A DNA stretch of 64,000 nt, from positions 398,996 through 462,995 of the forward strand of contig JAZKBU010000001.1 in NCBI GenBank assembly GCA_040388375.1, read 5' to 3'. The position numbers and the translations under genes were made by a program. Of this stretch, positions 63,078 through 64,000 are shown piece after piece; within the stretch, counting starts at the first letter, position 1, and every line of letters starts with the position of its first letter. The stretch is from Bacteroidota bacterium (GTDB lineage: Bacteria > Bacteroidota > Bacteroidia > UKL13-3). The notes below the pieces were generated by a model. That model saw only the letters and a list, made by a program, of their open reading frames with translations, did no database searches and had not been told where the DNA came from.

Positions 63078-64000
63078 TTAATCAATTAGTGGTACTGAAA
63101 TAACAAATGACTCCTCTGTTTTATTAATCACTATCTTTCTATCGCTCACGTAATCATATCGGTTGCTGATCATTGTCAATCCCAGCCCGCTAGAGTATTC
63201 GCGCGTTTCTTTAATTTGTAAATTATTACTTACTGTTAAAGTATCGTTTTCTGTTTTTACAGTAATGTGTAGTGGCCTGTTGCTACTTATTACGTTGTGC
63301 TTAATGGCATTTTCCACCAACATTTGCAAAGTAAGTGGGATAATTTTTTTTGTAAGTGCCCTTTCTTCTACCTGTACATCAAAAAACAGCATATCCATAA
63401 AACGTACTTGCAATAAATCAGCATAGGTATTAAAAAAACTAAGCTCTTCGCTTAGTAAAATAGTTTCTTTGTTTCTATACTCTAAAATATTGCGGTACAC
63501 GCCTGAAAGCTTTCTTAAAAAATCGGCTGCTTTATCTTGGTTAATATATATAAGTGAAGAAAGGGTATTTAAATTATTGAATAAAAAATGGGGGTTGATT
63601 TGTGTGCGTAACAGTTCTAAGCTAAACTGTGCCTTCTCTTTTTCAAATGCTTCTTTTTCAATTTTCGAACTATTCCATTTCTGTATTAAGTAACTACTGA
63701 AATCAAAAATCACAAACAATTCTATCACTAAAACCAAAACCAAAAATTTAATGAAAACATCAAAGAAACCAACGTAGGTATAGTTACCAAAAAAATTATA
63801 AATAAGCACTTCGCTAAATTTATCGGAATAAGGATTGCTCGTTACATCTAAAGTTAAACCAATAAAAACATAGCTTAAAACAATGTGCAGTAAAATAATA
63901 ATGCCCCCGCTTACTGATACTCTTAGTATGGACTCCATGATTAACCTTTTCTTGGGGTTTACATTCCAATCATAATTTTCATTAAGCCAGTCTTTAAACT
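63078..64000 (-). CDS. LytS-type sensor histidine kinase (5' end outside window)
   Basis: The frame stays open from the Met at 63938 to the window edge, encoding 'WLNENYDWNVNPKKRL', so the true start is beyond 64000. Visible parts: several membrane helices (at least 63938-63700 region), His_kinase core with 'LLRTQINPHFLFNNLNTLSSL' (His in NPHFLFN, split), 'LPLTLQMLVENAIKHNVIS' type N box and 'SSGLGLTMISNRYDYVSD' ATPase glycine motif. This is the LytS/YpdA architecture. It is followed by its LytTR regulator with a 6-base gap. Confidence 0.93.
   Translation of the reverse strand, partial: FKDWLNENYDWNVNPKKRLIMESILRVSVSGGIIILLHIVLSYVFIGLTLDVTSNPYSDKFSEVLIYNFFGNYTYVGFFDVFIKFLVLVLVIELFVIFDFSSYLIQKWNSSKIEKEAFEKEKAQFSLELLRTQINPHFLFNNLNTLSSLIYINQDKAADFLRKLSGVYRNILEYRNKETILLSEELSFFNTYADLLQVRFMDMLFFDVQVEERALTKKIIPLTLQMLVENAIKHNVISSNRPLHITVKTENDTLTVSNNLQIKETREYSSGLGLTMISNRYDYVSDRKIVINKTEESFVISVPLID

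Overview
The window is about 64 kb from a Bacteroidota chromosome. Evidence for this: AT-rich DNA; type IX secretion C-terminal sorting tails; a TonB-dependent receptor paired with a DUF4249 lipoprotein; LytS/LytTR two-component genes; a fused SecDF; lipoproteins with Bacteroidota-style lipoboxes; starts without a clear Shine-Dalgarno; and a perfect Bacteroidota promoter (TTTG-N19-TATATTTG) before secDF. The order is probably Chitinophagales or Sphingobacteriales-like, but the sequence alone does not settle it. No rRNA, tRNA, CRISPR array or transposase gene was seen.

Layout. 1-7.6 kb: an end-clipped secreted lamin-tail protein, a tRNA methyltransferase, a secreted T9SS protein, and a haem pair (monohaem lipoprotein plus dihaem peroxidase). 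7.7-15.3 kb: one giant multidomain secreted protein with two nearly identical PhoX-like modules. 15.5-20.6 kb: an acetaldehyde-to-acetyl-CoA unit (aldehyde dehydrogenase, DUF779, acetyl-CoA synthetase) with a divergent AraC regulator and a candidate direct-repeat operator. 20.7-26.5 kb: outer-membrane uptake pair and two further outer-membrane proteins. 26.5-33.2 kb: asnS, LemA/TPM genes, an AlkD-like protein, an exonuclease, an AraC regulator and an ester cyclase. 33.2-37.4 kb: an accessory island full of repeats. 37.5-44.4 kb: small regulators, two AT-rich unknown genes and an ECF sigma module with a DGPF protein. 44.4-60.5 kb: mostly housekeeping (udk, exbBD, secDF, dgt, an LpxL-like acyltransferase, carB, isoaspartyl peptidase). 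60.5-64 kb: a sensor kinase (clipped), a LytTR regulator and a five-repeat carbohydrate-binding-like lipoprotein in one chain.

The most unusual part is the island at 33.2-37.4 kb. Two minus-strand genes are each followed within a few bases of the stop codon by a roughly 125-bp imperfect inverted repeat running from CTAAC to GTTAG/GTTAC, like integron attC sites. They are separated by repeated leader blocks that also begin and end at GTTA cores and contain a CTTGTTGGTG hairpin. No integrase gene is in the window. The island is bracketed by clusters of short hairpins with a GAA loop whose stems vary in a compensating way, and a third cluster lies inverted at 43.6-43.8 kb. The reading as an integron-like cassette array without a visible integrase is inference from the visible architecture.
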